A DNA stretch of 5,324 nucleotides from Planctomycetales bacterium (lineage in GTDB: Bacteria; Planctomycetota; Planctomycetia; Pirellulales; Thermoguttaceae), in assembly GCA_007127495.1 (NCBI GenBank), contig SKZG01000555.1, positions 1 through 5,324 on the forward strand, given 5' to 3'. Within the stretch, counting starts at the first letter, position 1. Each line of letters starts with the position of its first letter. A program made the position numbers and the translations under genes. A model generated the notes under the pieces. It was not told where the DNA came from. It saw only the letters and a list, made by a program, of their open reading frames with translations, and made no database searches. Shown here in pieces: positions 4,953-5,324 of this stretch.

Positions 4953-5002
4953 ATGGCCGGCGCGCTTGTGTCCGTGCTCGCCAGGGGATAAGATGGCGGT
5001 GG
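4952..5002 (+). pseudogene. Fragment of the 3' end of the five-helix membrane gene
   Basis: The first 30 nt (4952-4981) are identical to 3599-3628. From the ATG at 4953 the frame reads MAGALVSVLARG then TAA (4989-4991), corresponding to residues 170 onward of the 3093-3662 protein. Homology extends past the stop through TAAGAT and GGCGGTGG. It is too short to be a gene and has no ribosome-binding site; it is a leftover of duplication or recombination. The stop, absent from the full-length copy by one base, may preserve the original C-terminus. Bases 5003-5070 hold only short imperfect palindromes and the sulfatase ribosome-binding site. Confidence 0.75.
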
Positions 5003-5070
5003 GTCGCCAACCCATTGGGCCTGAAGCCGCTTCCCATCGAACCCCCCAAACACTAAAGACAGGAACGACC

Positions 5071-5324
5071 ATGAAACAGCTCCCTCCCTTCACCTTCTTG
5101 GCGTCCACCTCGGCCGGGCTCCGTTCCCTGGTGTGCCGCACGGCGCTGGCGGGCCTTTGGGTCCTTGCGCTGAGCGCGACGGTTCTGCCCGCCGTCGCTG
5201 CTCCGCCCCCCAATGTCGTGGTCTTCCTCGTCGACGACATGGGCGTGATGGACACCTCGGTGCCGCTGCTGACCGACGCCGAGGGCCGGCCGAAGCGTTA
5301 TCCGCTCAATGACTTCTACCGTAC
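5071..5324 (+). CDS. Secreted sulfatase (arylsulfatase type), N-terminal part; continues past the window
   Basis: Eighty-four codons are visible from the ATG at 5071, with AGGA (5061-5064) 6 nt upstream. Residues 1-44 are a long Sec-type signal peptide ending PAVAA, with a hydrophobic core LAGLWVLALSATVLPA. Residues 48-58 (NVVVFLVDDMG) are the first strand of the alkaline phosphatase/sulfatase fold, and D55-D56 are the expected calcium ligands. TSVPLLTDAEGRP then RYPLNDFYR resembles the start of many planctomycete sulfatases. The C-x-P-S-R site that becomes formylglycine lies beyond the window, so activity and sulfatase class cannot be checked. In these bacteria such enzymes remove sulfate esters from algal or host polysaccharides, which fits the GH5 remnant at the other end. 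The frame is open to the edge and looks intact. Confidence 0.88.
   Translation, partial: MKQLPPFTFLASTSAGLRSLVCRTALAGLWVLALSATVLPAVAAPPPNVVVFLVDDMGVMDTSVPLLTDAEGRPKRYPLNDFYR

Noticed and set aside
4996..5014. Overlapping small palindromes (GGCG/CGCC and TGGGT/ACCCA) before the sulfatase
   Set aside because: The stems are only 4-5 bp and mutually exclusive, with no T-run and no promoter nearby. This is likely chance in GC-rich sequence.
4542..5255. A 237-codon open frame on the - strand
   Set aside because: It runs antisense across the 3' end of the spermidine-synthase-like gene, the repeat copy 2 and the sulfatase signal peptide. Its resemblance to the - strand frame at 1305-1724 only reflects the DNA repeat. 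It is a GC-driven shadow.
1..5324. CRISPR array, transposase, integrase, tRNA or rRNA
   Set aside because: I saw no regularly spaced repeats, no DDE or recombinase motifs, no cloverleaf and no conserved rRNA stretch. The only repeats are the two direct duplications described.

Overview
This is a GC-rich 5.3 kb window whose real genes all lie on the + strand. The gene set points to a member of the Planctomycetota: an exported arylsulfatase-type protein, Gfo/Idh/MocA-type and GH5-type sequence, an exported spermidine-synthase-like protein and a PIN-domain toxin-antitoxin pair. This assignment is an inference from gene content; there is no rRNA or other marker gene in the window.

Layout. Positions 1-450 are the 3' end of an open frame that joins a Gfo/Idh/MocA Rossmann start to the C-terminal part of a GH5 glycoside hydrolase. 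Then come: a secreted or lipoprotein gene of unknown function with a CxCC motif and an FG-GAP-like acidic motif (476-1522); a 76-aa orphan antitoxin-like gene (1500-1730); a 79-aa two-helix membrane protein (1833-2072) whose 3' end carries a near-consensus sigma70-type promoter; a VapBC-like pair of RHH-like antitoxin and PIN toxin (2101-2783) read from that promoter; a probably frameshifted CPHCG-plus-one-helix small protein (2842-3005); a five-helix membrane protein (3093-3662); an exported spermidine-synthase-like protein (3773-4666); a second, start-less copy of the antitoxin-like gene (4713-4949) joined to a fragment of the five-helix gene's 3' end (4952-5002); and the first 84 codons of a secreted sulfatase (5071 to the edge).

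The main structure is a duplication. A 213-bp direct repeat (1521-1733 and 4740-4952, 9 mismatches by eye) flanks about 3 kb holding the toxin-antitoxin pair, the membrane proteins and the spermidine-synthase-like gene. A second repeat, 30 bp exact, links the end of the five-helix gene to the DNA right after copy 2. With the chimeric GH5 frame, a likely frameshift in the small CPHCG protein, and an apparent read-through tail on the 476-1522 gene, this looks like a rearranged accessory patch between carbohydrate-metabolism genes. It does not look like one intact new multi-gene system. No RNA gene, CRISPR array, transposase or integrase was seen. All gaps between genes are about 110 bp or shorter.
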